Shown one piece after another: positions 15,666 to 22,492 of a DNA stretch of 22,492 nucleotides. Position 1 is the first letter of the stretch, and every line of letters begins with the position of its first letter. The translations under genes and the position numbers were made by a program. The DNA comes from an uncultured bacterium. GTDB taxonomy: Bacteria; Bacteroidota; Bacteroidia; Sphingobacteriales; Sphingobacteriaceae. The stretch covers positions 1 to 22,492 of the forward strand of contig CAJBVG010000226.1 of NCBI GenBank assembly GCA_903958995.1, written 5' to 3'. The notes under the pieces were generated by a model, which ran no database searches, had not been told where the DNA came from, and saw only the letters and a program-made list of their open reading frames with translations.

Positions 15666-17663
15666 ATGTTGAAAAAGACGTATTTCCTGCAGTTATTATT
15701 CATTATAAGTATCCTAGGAATAGCCTTCTCAACTATGCAATGTGGTGGTGATAAAAGCAAAGAAGACATCATCTATAAAAACCATGCGCCGGGTATAAAG
15801 TATGTTGGCATTGAAACCTGTAAAGGTTGCCATATCGATGTATATCAATCCTTCATCTATACAGGTATGGGCAGATCATTTGGAGCAGCAAATAGAAAAC
15901 GTAGTTCGGCCCAAGTAAATGAGCATACAGCGATTTACGATAAATACCAAGACTTCTACTATAAACCTTTTTTCACGAAAGATTCTTCGATGTATATCAT
16001 GGAGTATCGTTTAGAAGGGAAAGACACGGTACACAAACGCATTGAAAAAGTAGATTACATTGTTGGCTCTGGTCAACATACCAATTCACATATGTATCAG
16101 GTCAACGGTTATTTCTACCAAATGCCCATGACGTTTTACACGCAACAAAAAAAATGGGACTTCCCTCCTGGTTTTGAAAATGGATTTAATTCGCGCTTTA
16201 GCAGAACAATTGAATTAGAGTGTATGAGTTGCCACAATGCTTACCCAAGCTTTGTAGAAGGCTCTAAAAACAAATACGCTAGTGTATTGCAAGGGATAGA
16301 TTGCGAACGTTGCCATGGTCCTGGAGAAATTCACGTTCAAGAAAAATTACAAGGGAAAGTAGTTGATGTACAAAATGAAATTGATTACACCATTGTTAAC
16401 CCTAAAAAATTACCATACGATTTACAAGTGGATGTTTGTCAGCGTTGCCATTTACAAGGGAATGCCGTTTTAAAAGAAGGGAAATCGTTCTTCGATTTTA
16501 AACCTGGACAAAAACTTTCAGACTTCATGGATATCTTTTTACCAAGATATAAAGGAGAGAAAACATTTGTCATGGCATCTCATGCCGACCGATTAAAACA
16601 AAGTAAATGCTTTATAGAGAGTAATAAACAAAAGATAAATACGAATACCAAGATTTACAAAAACAGTGTATTCGATAATTCTCAATACTCTTCTTTCACT
16701 TGTATTTCTTGTCATAACCCACACGTAAGTATTCAACAAACAGGCGATGAACAATACAACAATGCTTGCAAAAATTGCCATGGGAATAAAGAGTATAAAA
16801 ATTTAACTTTATGTTCTGAAGATTTGAAAACGAGAACAGCAAACAATGACAATTGCTGGAAATGCCATATGCCACAATCGGGAACATTAGACATTCCACA
16901 CGTAAGTGTGCATGATCATAAGATTCAGATTCCATTACCTCCTAGCAAACAAAACGAGATTAAAACCTTTGTCGGATTAGCTGCCATTAATAATCCGAAT
17001 CCCGATAACCATACTATTGGAGAAGCCTACTTATCGTATTTCGAGAAGTTTGAAAACAAAAGAGAATACTTAGATTCAGCAGGAATTTATTTTTCGAAAA
17101 ATGGTAATTATTCACCAGTACATTACTTCGAAAATATCATTCGAATGAATTACCTAAAAGGTGATTTTAATGCATTGATATTAAAAGCGAAAGAACAGGA
17201 ATTATCATTCAGTAAAGACTCATGGACGATGTATCGAATTGCAGAAGCCTACTATCAACAAAATAATAATTCAGAAGCATTAAGCTATATTAAAGCATCA
17301 GTAGAGCTAGCACCTTTTAATTTAGAGTTCAGAAATAAATTAGGGGTTATGGCATTAGCCAATAAAGATATTACATTAGCTAAATCAACATTTGAATTTA
17401 TACAAAAAGAAAATCCAAAATACGTATCTGCCCTTTCTAACTTAGCATTTATCTACTTACAAGAAAACAGAATACAAGAAGCTGAAGTGCTTATAAATAA
17501 AGCCATTGCGCTAGACCCCGATTATGAGCAAGCATTGTTAAACAAAGCTAGTATCTATATGTTCAAGAATAACAAAGCAGATGCTTTGAAAATGATTAAG
17601 CAAATATTAAAGAAAAACCCGAAGAGTGTAAAAGCGAACCAAGCATTAAAAGCATTGAGTTAA
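15666..17663 (+). CDS. Seven-haem c-type cytochrome with C-terminal TPRs
   Basis: A 665-residue exported multihaem cytochrome. An N-terminal hydrophobic segment ends in TMQCGGDKS; Cys26 could be a lipoprotein cysteine, although Gln before it is not canonical. Seven CxxCH haem sites are visible, at Cys52, 186, 213, 258, 346, 368 and 397. The spacing and the phrases CERCHGPGEIH, SHADRLKQSKCF and CISCHNPHVS match the cytochrome c554-like, TPR-linked family found in many environmental bacteria. From about residue 510 there are four or so TPR units (IAEAYYQQNNNSEALSYIKAS, LAFIYLQENRIQEAEVLINKA). It should face the periplasm or surface and move electrons or bind a partner; substrate unknown. No cytochrome-maturation gene is nearby. 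The next start, mltG, is one base after the stop. Confidence 0.88.
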   Translation: MLKKTYFLQLLFIISILGIAFSTMQCGGDKSKEDIIYKNHAPGIKYVGIETCKGCHIDVYQSFIYTGMGRSFGAANRKRSSAQVNEHTAIYDKYQDFYYKPFFTKDSSMYIMEYRLEGKDTVHKRIEKVDYIVGSGQHTNSHMYQVNGYFYQMPMTFYTQQKKWDFPPGFENGFNSRFSRTIELECMSCHNAYPSFVEGSKNKYASVLQGIDCERCHGPGEIHVQEKLQGKVVDVQNEIDYTIVNPKKLPYDLQVDVCQRCHLQGNAVLKEGKSFFDFKPGQKLSDFMDIFLPRYKGEKTFVMASHADRLKQSKCFIESNKQKINTNTKIYKNSVFDNSQYSSFTCISCHNPHVSIQQTGDEQYNNACKNCHGNKEYKNLTLCSEDLKTRTANNDNCWKCHMPQSGTLDIPHVSVHDHKIQIPLPPSKQNEIKTFVGLAAINNPNPDNHTIGEAYLSYFEKFENKREYLDSAGIYFSKNGNYSPVHYFENIIRMNYLKGDFNALILKAKEQELSFSKDSWTMYRIAEAYYQQNNNSEALSYIKASVELAPFNLEFRNKLGVMALANKDITLAKSTFEFIQKENPKYVSALSNLAFIYLQENRIQEAEVLINKAIALDPDYEQALLNKASIYMFKNNKADALKMIKQILKKNPKSVKANQALKALS

Positions 17664-17664
17664 C

Positions 17665-18696
17665 ATGAAAAAAAATAAGAAGACTATTCGAATTATACTC
17701 CTCGTTATCCTATTAATTTTAGGAAGTGCCGGACTACACTATTATAATACTTTGTTCAAATCAAATATTACTGATACTTCGGAAGAATATTTGTTCATCC
17801 CTTCTACTGCTAGCTTTGATGATGTAATAAACATCGTAAAGCAAAAAAATATTATCATCGACACAGAAACCTTTGCATGGGTAGCAAAGCGAATGAAATA
17901 CAAAAATGTAAAACCGGGTAAGTATAAGATATCTAAAGGCATGAGCAATGTGGAATTAATTCGCATGCTTAGAGCTGGAAGACAGGAGCCTGTAAAATTA
18001 CAATACCAAAACATTCGTTTAAAAAAGAATTTTGCAGGATACATTGGAACTCAATTAGAAATTGATTCTACTCAATTTCTAAGCATGTTAGATAGCATGG
18101 ATCTATTGCGAACATTAGGGTTTGATGAGGATAACATCTTTTGTATGTTCATCCCTAATACCTATGAATTATATTGGAATACATCGGCAGATAAATTCAT
18201 CAATAAAATGCATGATGAGTATGGTAAATTTTGGAATGAGGAACGAATAGCGAAGGCGAAAAAAATTGGATTAAGTCCAATCGAAGTGAGCATCCTTGCT
18301 TCTATTGTTGATCAGGAAGCATTAGTAAACTCCGAATTAAAACGAGTGGCAGGAGTTTATATGAATCGTTTAAATAGAGGAATGAAACTAGAAGCTGACC
18401 CTACTGTTATTTTTGCACTAGGTGATTTTAAAATTAAGCGAGTGTTGAATCGCATGTTAAAATACAATTCGCCATATAACACCTATATGTACAACGGATT
18501 GCCACCAGGACCAATTTGTATGCCATCAGTGGCAGCAATTGATGGTGTATTAAGTTATGAAAAACACAATTACATTTACTTTTGTGCGAAAGAAGACTTC
18601 TCTGGATATCATAATTTTGCAAGCAACATTACCGATCACCAAAACAATGCAAGGAAATTCCAGCAAGCCTTAACAAAACGCAGAATCATGCACTAG
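17665..18696 (+). CDS. mltG: Endolytic murein transglycosylase MltG
   Basis: A 343-residue YceG-family inner-membrane enzyme that cuts nascent glycan strands. The basic start and membrane segment (about 8-26) leave the rest outside. After a LysM-like part (about 42-108, IPSTASFDDVINIVKQ and KPGKYKISKGMSNVELIRML) comes the catalytic domain. ILASIVDQEA carries Glu218, which aligns with the essential glutamate of ASIVEKE in the family, followed by VYMNRLNRGMKLEADPTVIFAL and the end motifs NTYMYNGLPPGPICMPS and YHNFASNITDHQNN. Length normal. The one-base gap to the cytochrome gene means the two are co-transcribed and probably coupled. A period-8 word array begins at its stop codon. Confidence 0.95.
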   Translation: MKKNKKTIRIILLVILLILGSAGLHYYNTLFKSNITDTSEEYLFIPSTASFDDVINIVKQKNIIIDTETFAWVAKRMKYKNVKPGKYKISKGMSNVELIRMLRAGRQEPVKLQYQNIRLKKNFAGYIGTQLEIDSTQFLSMLDSMDLLRTLGFDEDNIFCMFIPNTYELYWNTSADKFINKMHDEYGKFWNEERIAKAKKIGLSPIEVSILASIVDQEALVNSELKRVAGVYMNRLNRGMKLEADPTVIFALGDFKIKRVLNRMLKYNSPYNTYMYNGLPPGPICMPSVAAIDGVLSYEKHNYIYFCAKEDFSGYHNFASNITDHQNNARKFQQALTKRRIMH

Positions 18697-18775
18697 TATG
18701 CTCGTGTGCTCATTTGCTCGTGTGCTCGTGTGCTCATATTAACATATTATCCCATTAACAAATTAACATATTAGA
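18696..18775 (+). repeat. Period-8 word array with two words in one phase
   Basis: Ten units of eight bases fit without a gap. Five end in TGCTC (GTGTGCTC and variants), then five carry ATTAAC or a close variant (ATATTAAC, CCATTAAC). The phase does not change when the word changes. It fills the space between mltG and the next thioesterase, leaving five bases before that ATG. Confidence 0.85.
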
Positions 18776-18780
18776 GAATC

Positions 18781-19188
18781 ATGTTTACAAGTGAAACAAA
18801 ATTAAGAGTAAGATACGGAGAAACGGATCAGATGGGTTACGTTTATTATGGGAACTATGCTGAGTTCTATGAAGTGGCTCGTGTGGAGATGTTGCGTAAA
18901 TTAGGCTTAACTTATAAGTGGATGGAGGGTTCGGGGATTATGATGCCTGTATTAGAATTGAAGTGTAAGTATATAAAGCCTGCTTATTACGATGATGAAA
19001 TTACCATCAAAGTAATAGTAAAAGAATTGCCTAAAACACGAATCATTTTTAATTACGAATTATACAATGAGCAAGGCGAGCTAATTAATTTGGGTGAAAC
19101 CACTTTAGTATTTGTTAATATTGAAACCAAACGACCTACTGTTGGTCCAGAAGAATTTATGAATAAGCTTAAAGTTTTCTATGAATAG
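18781..19188 (+). CDS. Acyl-CoA thioesterase, YbgC/FadM type
   Basis: A 135-residue hot-dog fold thioesterase acting in the cytosol on acyl-CoA or acyl-ACP. The active-site stretch RYGETDQMGYVYYGNY (11-26) contains Asp16 at the position of the catalytic aspartate of 4-hydroxybenzoyl-CoA thioesterase and YbgC. KYIKPAYYDDEITIKV and the final strand TLVFVNIETKRPTVGP are also typical. YbgC in Proteobacteria belongs to the tol-pal region and is linked with phospholipid metabolism; here its neighbours are mltG and a YihY-type membrane protein, so an envelope lipid role is plausible. Its end overlaps the next gene by 8 bases (ATGAATAG). Confidence 0.92.
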   Translation: MFTSETKLRVRYGETDQMGYVYYGNYAEFYEVARVEMLRKLGLTYKWMEGSGIMMPVLELKCKYIKPAYYDDEITIKVIVKELPKTRIIFNYELYNEQGELINLGETTLVFVNIETKRPTVGPEEFMNKLKVFYE

Positions 19189-20152
19189 AATTAAGGCATG
19201 GTTATGGAATTTACCCATTGTGGTTAGAGTTGTAGAACGCAGCAAACGTACTAGTTTGATTGGGTTTGAGGGCTTGGCTATTTATACCGTGCTTGATTTT
19301 TTTATCAAAGAAATTCGAAAGGAACATCTTAATACTAAATCTACATCCCTAGCATTTTCCTTTTTCTTAGCCATATTTCCGGCTACCATTTTTCTATTTA
19401 CACTTATACCATACATCCCTGTAAATCATTTTCAGGATCAATTATTAAGCATACTTGGACAAGTACTCCCTGCCAATGCTTATGAAGCCGTGCAAACGAC
19501 CTTAACCGACATCATTAAAAATAAAAATGGGGGATTATTATCCTTCGGTTTCTTAGCGGCGTTATTCTTCTCCTCAAACGGCTTGATGGCTTTAATGAGA
19601 AATTTCAACAAAGCATCCTTGGTATCGGATAAACGTCCGGGTTGGAAAAAACGAAGAACAGCCATAGTGCTAACCGTAGTGATATCTATAATGCTTATTG
19701 TTGGAGTAAGTTTAATTATAGCAGGAAACTTTATCGTGAATAAACTCGATTCACTAGAATTGATTCATGGTGCTTTAGCGCGCTATTCATTATTAGCAGT
19801 GAACTGGATTATCATTTTACTCTTGTTTTTTAGCATCATTTCTACGCTCTATTACTTCGGACCAGCATCCGCTAAAAAATTCAAATTCTTTTCTGCAGGT
19901 GCAACATTGGCAACTGTTTTGTCGATTGTCAGTTCTTCGGGATTTGCATTCTATGTAAACAATTTCAGCAGTTACAACAAAGTATACGGATCTATCGGAA
20001 CCCTTATCGTTATTATGATTTGGCTGTATTTAAACTCGATGATTTTACTGATCGGCTTCGAACTCAACGCCAGCATCAACATCTTAAAACGTAACCTACC
20101 GGAAACTCCTGTTAAGCGAAGAGGCAACCGGTTTCGAAATGTCGAAGTATAG
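19181..20152 (+). CDS. YihY/BrkB-family inner-membrane protein
   Basis: A 323-residue integral membrane protein with six likely helices at about 56-77, 119-138, 160-182, 201-225, 237-258 and 270-294. The family signatures are SLAFSFFLAIFPATIFLFTLIPYIP, a SSNGLMALMRNFNKAS loop, LYYFGPAS and YNKVYGSIGTLIVIMIWLYLNS followed by GFELNA. Older annotations calling this family ribonuclease BN are wrong; the true role is unsettled, and transport has been proposed. It is translationally coupled to the thioesterase by an 8-base overlap. The last codons (about 318-323, RNVEV) are written by the first units of the period-8 array that fills the spacer. Confidence 0.92.
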   Translation: MNRIKAWLWNLPIVVRVVERSKRTSLIGFEGLAIYTVLDFFIKEIRKEHLNTKSTSLAFSFFLAIFPATIFLFTLIPYIPVNHFQDQLLSILGQVLPANAYEAVQTTLTDIIKNKNGGLLSFGFLAALFFSSNGLMALMRNFNKASLVSDKRPGWKKRRTAIVLTVVISIMLIVGVSLIIAGNFIVNKLDSLELIHGALARYSLLAVNWIIILLLFFSIISTLYYFGPASAKKFKFFSAGATLATVLSIVSSSGFAFYVNNFSSYNKVYGSIGTLIVIMIWLYLNSMILLIGFELNASINILKRNLPETPVKRRGNRFRNVEV

Positions 20153-20231
20153 AACTATAGAAATGTAGAAACGTGGAACTATAGAAAAGTAGAACTATAG
20201 AACTATAGAACTGTGGAAATGTAGAAATTCT
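20136..20231 (+). repeat. Period-8 word array starting inside the YihY-family gene
   Basis: Twelve units of eight, all of the form GAAnnnnn and mostly GAACTATA, GAAATGTA or GAACTGTG, follow without a slip. The first two units encode the last residues of the upstream protein and supply its stop. Confidence 0.9.
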
Positions 20232-20278
20232 ATAGTTTTAAACTTCTATAGTTCCACAGTTCTATAATTCTATACTTC
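20223..20278 (-). repeat. Inverted period-8 word array ending at the pgpH stop
   Basis: On the minus strand seven units of eight (GAAGTATA, GAATTATA, GAACTGTG, GAACTATA and variants) start at the pgpH stop codon. A 15-base perfect inverted match, TATAGAACTGTGGAA, pairs 20204-20218 with 20252-20266. The resulting hairpin stands between two convergent genes and may serve as a two-way terminator, though it lacks a T run. Confidence 0.9.
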
Positions 20279-22338
20279 TAATACTCAATTCTTACATGAT
20301 AAATACTCATCAACATCTCCTTGAAGAGTTGTTTTATTCGATGAATTTCTTTGATGGAAATATCAGAATTAATTAATTGTTTTTGTTGGATTTTATAATC
20401 AATTACACGTTCCACAATTTCAGAAATTGTTTTAGCGTCGTGTAATTTCAAGCTTCTCGAAGCGGCTTCAACACTATCGGCTAACATCAAAACAGCTGTT
20501 TCTTTTGAGAATGGTATCGGCCCTGGGTAACGGAATACATTTTCATTCACCGATGCTTCAGGATAATTTTTCAAGAAAGATTGGTAAAAATAATCGACAC
20601 GAGAATTGCCATGATGTGTTCTGATAAAATCGATAATATCTTTTGGTAATTGATTTCGAGTGGCAATTTCTATACCTGCATAAACATGTCGGATGATTAT
20701 TTTAGCACTCTCTTCATAAGGCAAATCATCATGAGGGTTAGAACCTTGCTGTTGATTCTCGATAAAGTACTGAGGCGATTCCATCTTTCCAATATCATGA
20801 TAGAGTGCTCCTGCCCTTACGAGCAATGCATTTCCGCCAATTTCAAACATGGCTGCTTCAGCTAAATTAGCTACTTGTAAAGAATGTTGAAATGTACCAG
20901 GTGCTTTGTACGAAAGCTCACGAAGTAATGGATTATTAATATTGGTGTATTCCATTAAGGTTACTTCGGTAGTAATTCCAAATAGTTTTTCGAACGCATA
21001 AATTAATGGATAAGCGATAAGTGATAAAATAACACTCACCAAAAACCAAACTAAATGCGACCAATCAATATTTAAGAAAGAACCTTCGTGAATGATGGAG
21101 ATACCAATATAACCTACGATATAAGTTGCATAAATGAGTAATGCTGATAATAGAAATTGAGAACGTTTCAAAAGGTTCTTAATACTATTAATAGCTACCA
21201 TACCAGCGGTAATTTGCAAGAAAATAAATTCATACCCATTCGGTACAAAGAAACCTGCAACAACCACTACTAGTAGATGTATGTAGAGTGCTAATCGTGT
21301 ATCGAATATGACTCGAATAATTATCGGAACAATACAATACGGGATAAAATACAAGCTTGGCAAATTCATGCGTAATGCCCAAGAGAGTACCACAAGCATA
21401 AATGTAACAATGAGTAAAATGATAAACATCTTCCGTAAATCGGCATAAATATCTTTACGGAATAAGGATAAGAACACCATCAATAAGGTTAATATTAATC
21501 CGACTAGAATCCCCTGCCCTAGGCTTACAATATATTTATTACCAAGTATTCCTAATCGTCTATCGTACTCGTTCTTTAATGATTCTAACACATTATAGAT
21601 TTGCTGATCAACCATTCGGCCACGATCTACAATCAATTCCCCAGATCGAACCATTCCACGATAGTTGGAAATGTTTATTAGTTTTTCTTTAGAGATTTTT
21701 TGATTTAGGTTTTCGTTGTATAAAATATTTTCCGTGAGTGCTTGTTGAAGAGCAGCAGAAAGTATTGTTGTATCGAGATCCGAATTTGCTTTTTTAATAT
21801 TTTCGTGAATTTGCTTTGTCGCTTGCTTGTAATTTAACAGCACCCCAATACTCGTTGGTCGAGCTTCGTTATTTCGAACGATATAAATTAAATCATTCTG
21901 ATCTGATTTAGCAGCAGAATTTAAAATAGAAACTACTCCTCTATTATAAAGTGAAAGCAGAACATTCTCACCAAATAGGATATTTTTTTTGTAGTTGGGT
22001 TTATCGATGCTACCATACTTGGCTAACCACAATGAATACATCTCACCTCTAAAGAGCACTAAACTATTTTTCTCTACTTCCTCATTAAACTCATAAAAAG
22101 CGGGTAACTGACTAGTGATCTCTCTTTTTTCGGTTTCAATCTCTTGTTTCGATTTCTCTATAGCGAAGTCGAATGGAGCGATTAATTGCTCATGCATCCA
22201 AGGCTTACCCTTATCGAATTCGTATTTGAATTTACGTCCCTTTGGCAAGGAAAATACGATAACACACACACATAAAAACATGAGTGCGTATTTAAACACA
22301 TCCTGTCGAAGAGTAGTTTTAGGGGCTTGTGGAGACAT
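20278..22338 (-). CDS. pgpH: 7TM-HD phosphohydrolase, c-di-AMP phosphodiesterase PgpH type
   Basis: A 686-residue membrane phosphodiesterase. After an N-terminal helix (about 15-31) there is an extracytoplasmic 7TMR-HDED domain (about 40-265), a membrane domain of seven helices (about 270-450, from VSLGQGILVGLILTLLMVFL to SVILSLIAYPLIYAF) and a cytosolic HD domain. The metal ligands can be traced: His485 (FQHSLQVANLAE), His514-Asp515 (YHDIGK), His551 (RHV), His575/576 (RTHHG) and Asp621 (LADSVEAASR). In Firmicutes this architecture hydrolyses c-di-AMP to pApA; the same activity here is inferred from family, since no cyclase gene is in the window. Length normal. The start is the ATG at 22338; a period-7 array lies 13 bases upstream of it. 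Confidence 0.92.
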   Translation of the reverse strand: MSPQAPKTTLRQDVFKYALMFLCVCVIVFSLPKGRKFKYEFDKGKPWMHEQLIAPFDFAIEKSKQEIETEKREITSQLPAFYEFNEEVEKNSLVLFRGEMYSLWLAKYGSIDKPNYKKNILFGENVLLSLYNRGVVSILNSAAKSDQNDLIYIVRNNEARPTSIGVLLNYKQATKQIHENIKKANSDLDTTILSAALQQALTENILYNENLNQKISKEKLINISNYRGMVRSGELIVDRGRMVDQQIYNVLESLKNEYDRRLGILGNKYIVSLGQGILVGLILTLLMVFLSLFRKDIYADLRKMFIILLIVTFMLVVLSWALRMNLPSLYFIPYCIVPIIIRVIFDTRLALYIHLLVVVVAGFFVPNGYEFIFLQITAGMVAINSIKNLLKRSQFLLSALLIYATYIVGYIGISIIHEGSFLNIDWSHLVWFLVSVILSLIAYPLIYAFEKLFGITTEVTLMEYTNINNPLLRELSYKAPGTFQHSLQVANLAEAAMFEIGGNALLVRAGALYHDIGKMESPQYFIENQQQGSNPHDDLPYEESAKIIIRHVYAGIEIATRNQLPKDIIDFIRTHHGNSRVDYFYQSFLKNYPEASVNENVFRYPGPIPFSKETAVLMLADSVEAASRSLKLHDAKTISEIVERVIDYKIQQKQLINSDISIKEIHRIKQLFKEMLMSIYHVRIEY

Positions 22339-22351
22339 AGTGCTAAAATAT

Positions 22352-22379
22352 GAATTAGGAATTAGGAATTAGGAATTAA
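22352..22379 (+). repeat. Period-7 word array upstream of pgpH
   Basis: Three exact GAATTAG units and a fourth, GAATTAA, stand 13 bases upstream of the pgpH ATG, in its probable leader. The last bases of the window (22482-22492) read as the same word on the opposite strand (TTAGGAATTG), so an inverted arm may continue beyond the edge. Confidence 0.75.
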
Positions 22380-22492
22380 TTTTCAATTAACCTTTTAGGT
22401 TCAAAGAATCAAATTAGTTTACTACCAACCTCCCATACCCCTGTGTTTCAATTTCAAATGACTTGCAAACCAAACATTTTCACAATTCCTAA

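Noticed and set aside
15666..15750. Firm lipoprotein call for the cytochrome
   Set aside because: The residue before the candidate Cys26 is Gln, unlike a normal lipobox; left as a possibility only.
18696..18775. Tandem arrays as a CRISPR
   Set aside because: Units are 7-8 bases long with no spacers, and no cas gene is in the window.
22389..22401. AACCTTTTAGGTT as a terminator
   Set aside because: The stem has only five AT-rich pairs, no T run follows, and no upstream gene end is visible in the window.
22414..22479. Possible 3' end of a minus-strand gene, with a Cys-x-x-Cys motif
   Set aside because: Only 21 open codons before an in-frame TGA, with no start codon or recognisable family; another frame is open to the edge for 12 codons only.

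Overview
This is a chromosomal window from an AT-rich member of the Bacteroidota. The evidence is two proteins with a C-terminal type IX secretion (T9SS) sorting domain, a TonB-dependent receptor with an N-terminal carboxypeptidase-like domain, TAnnTTTG-type -7 promoter elements, no clear Shine-Dalgarno sequences and a generally housekeeping gene set. I cannot name the genus. No rRNA, tRNA, CRISPR array, insertion sequence or prophage gene is visible.

Layout. 39-6452 (minus): rpe, then a TonB-dependent outer-membrane receptor, then a very large secreted esterase/beta-helix protein; a good promoter lies just upstream of rpe. 6588-8099 (plus): a two-gene unit for exported proteins, a YceI-like lipid-binding protein and an EstD-like serine hydrolase. 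8437-10995 (minus): rpsO and pnp, each followed by a clear rho-independent terminator. 11278-11688 (plus): a hot-dog thioesterase whose 3' end overlaps the convergent ddl (11681-12667, minus) by 8 bases. 12774-20152 (plus): a seven-gene run, probably one or two transcripts. It encodes a membrane-anchored PASTA protein, a T9SS cargo protein, a small rhodanese, a seven-haem cytochrome with TPRs, MltG, a YbgC-type thioesterase and a YihY-family membrane protein. 20278-22338 (minus): a 7TM-HD phosphohydrolase of the PgpH (c-di-AMP phosphodiesterase) type.

The genes share an envelope theme. Ddl makes the D-Ala-D-Ala precursor, the PASTA protein probably senses or binds peptidoglycan or its precursors, MltG cuts nascent glycan strands, and PgpH controls c-di-AMP, a nucleotide tied to turgor and wall homeostasis. 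rpe, pnp and rpsO are core metabolism and RNA/translation genes.

The most unusual signal is not a gene. Several gene borders hold short tandem word arrays with a strict period of 7 or 8 bases. Each array has its own word: ATTTACA at 8254, GTTGTGA at 11145, AAGTACA/ATGTACA at 15188, nnnTGCTC then nnATTAAC at 18696, GAAnnnTA at 20136, GAATTAG at 22352. Within an array the sequence changes by substitution while the period is kept, and in two arrays the word itself changes without losing the phase. At 11145-11276 and 20136-20278 the same word returns on the opposite strand, giving a large potential hairpin. One array lies inside a coding sequence (15188-15229) as exactly 42 bases, so the frame survives. 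A second curiosity is a cluster of five near-perfect odd-centred palindromes at 3118-3294, around the start of the secreted esterase gene.
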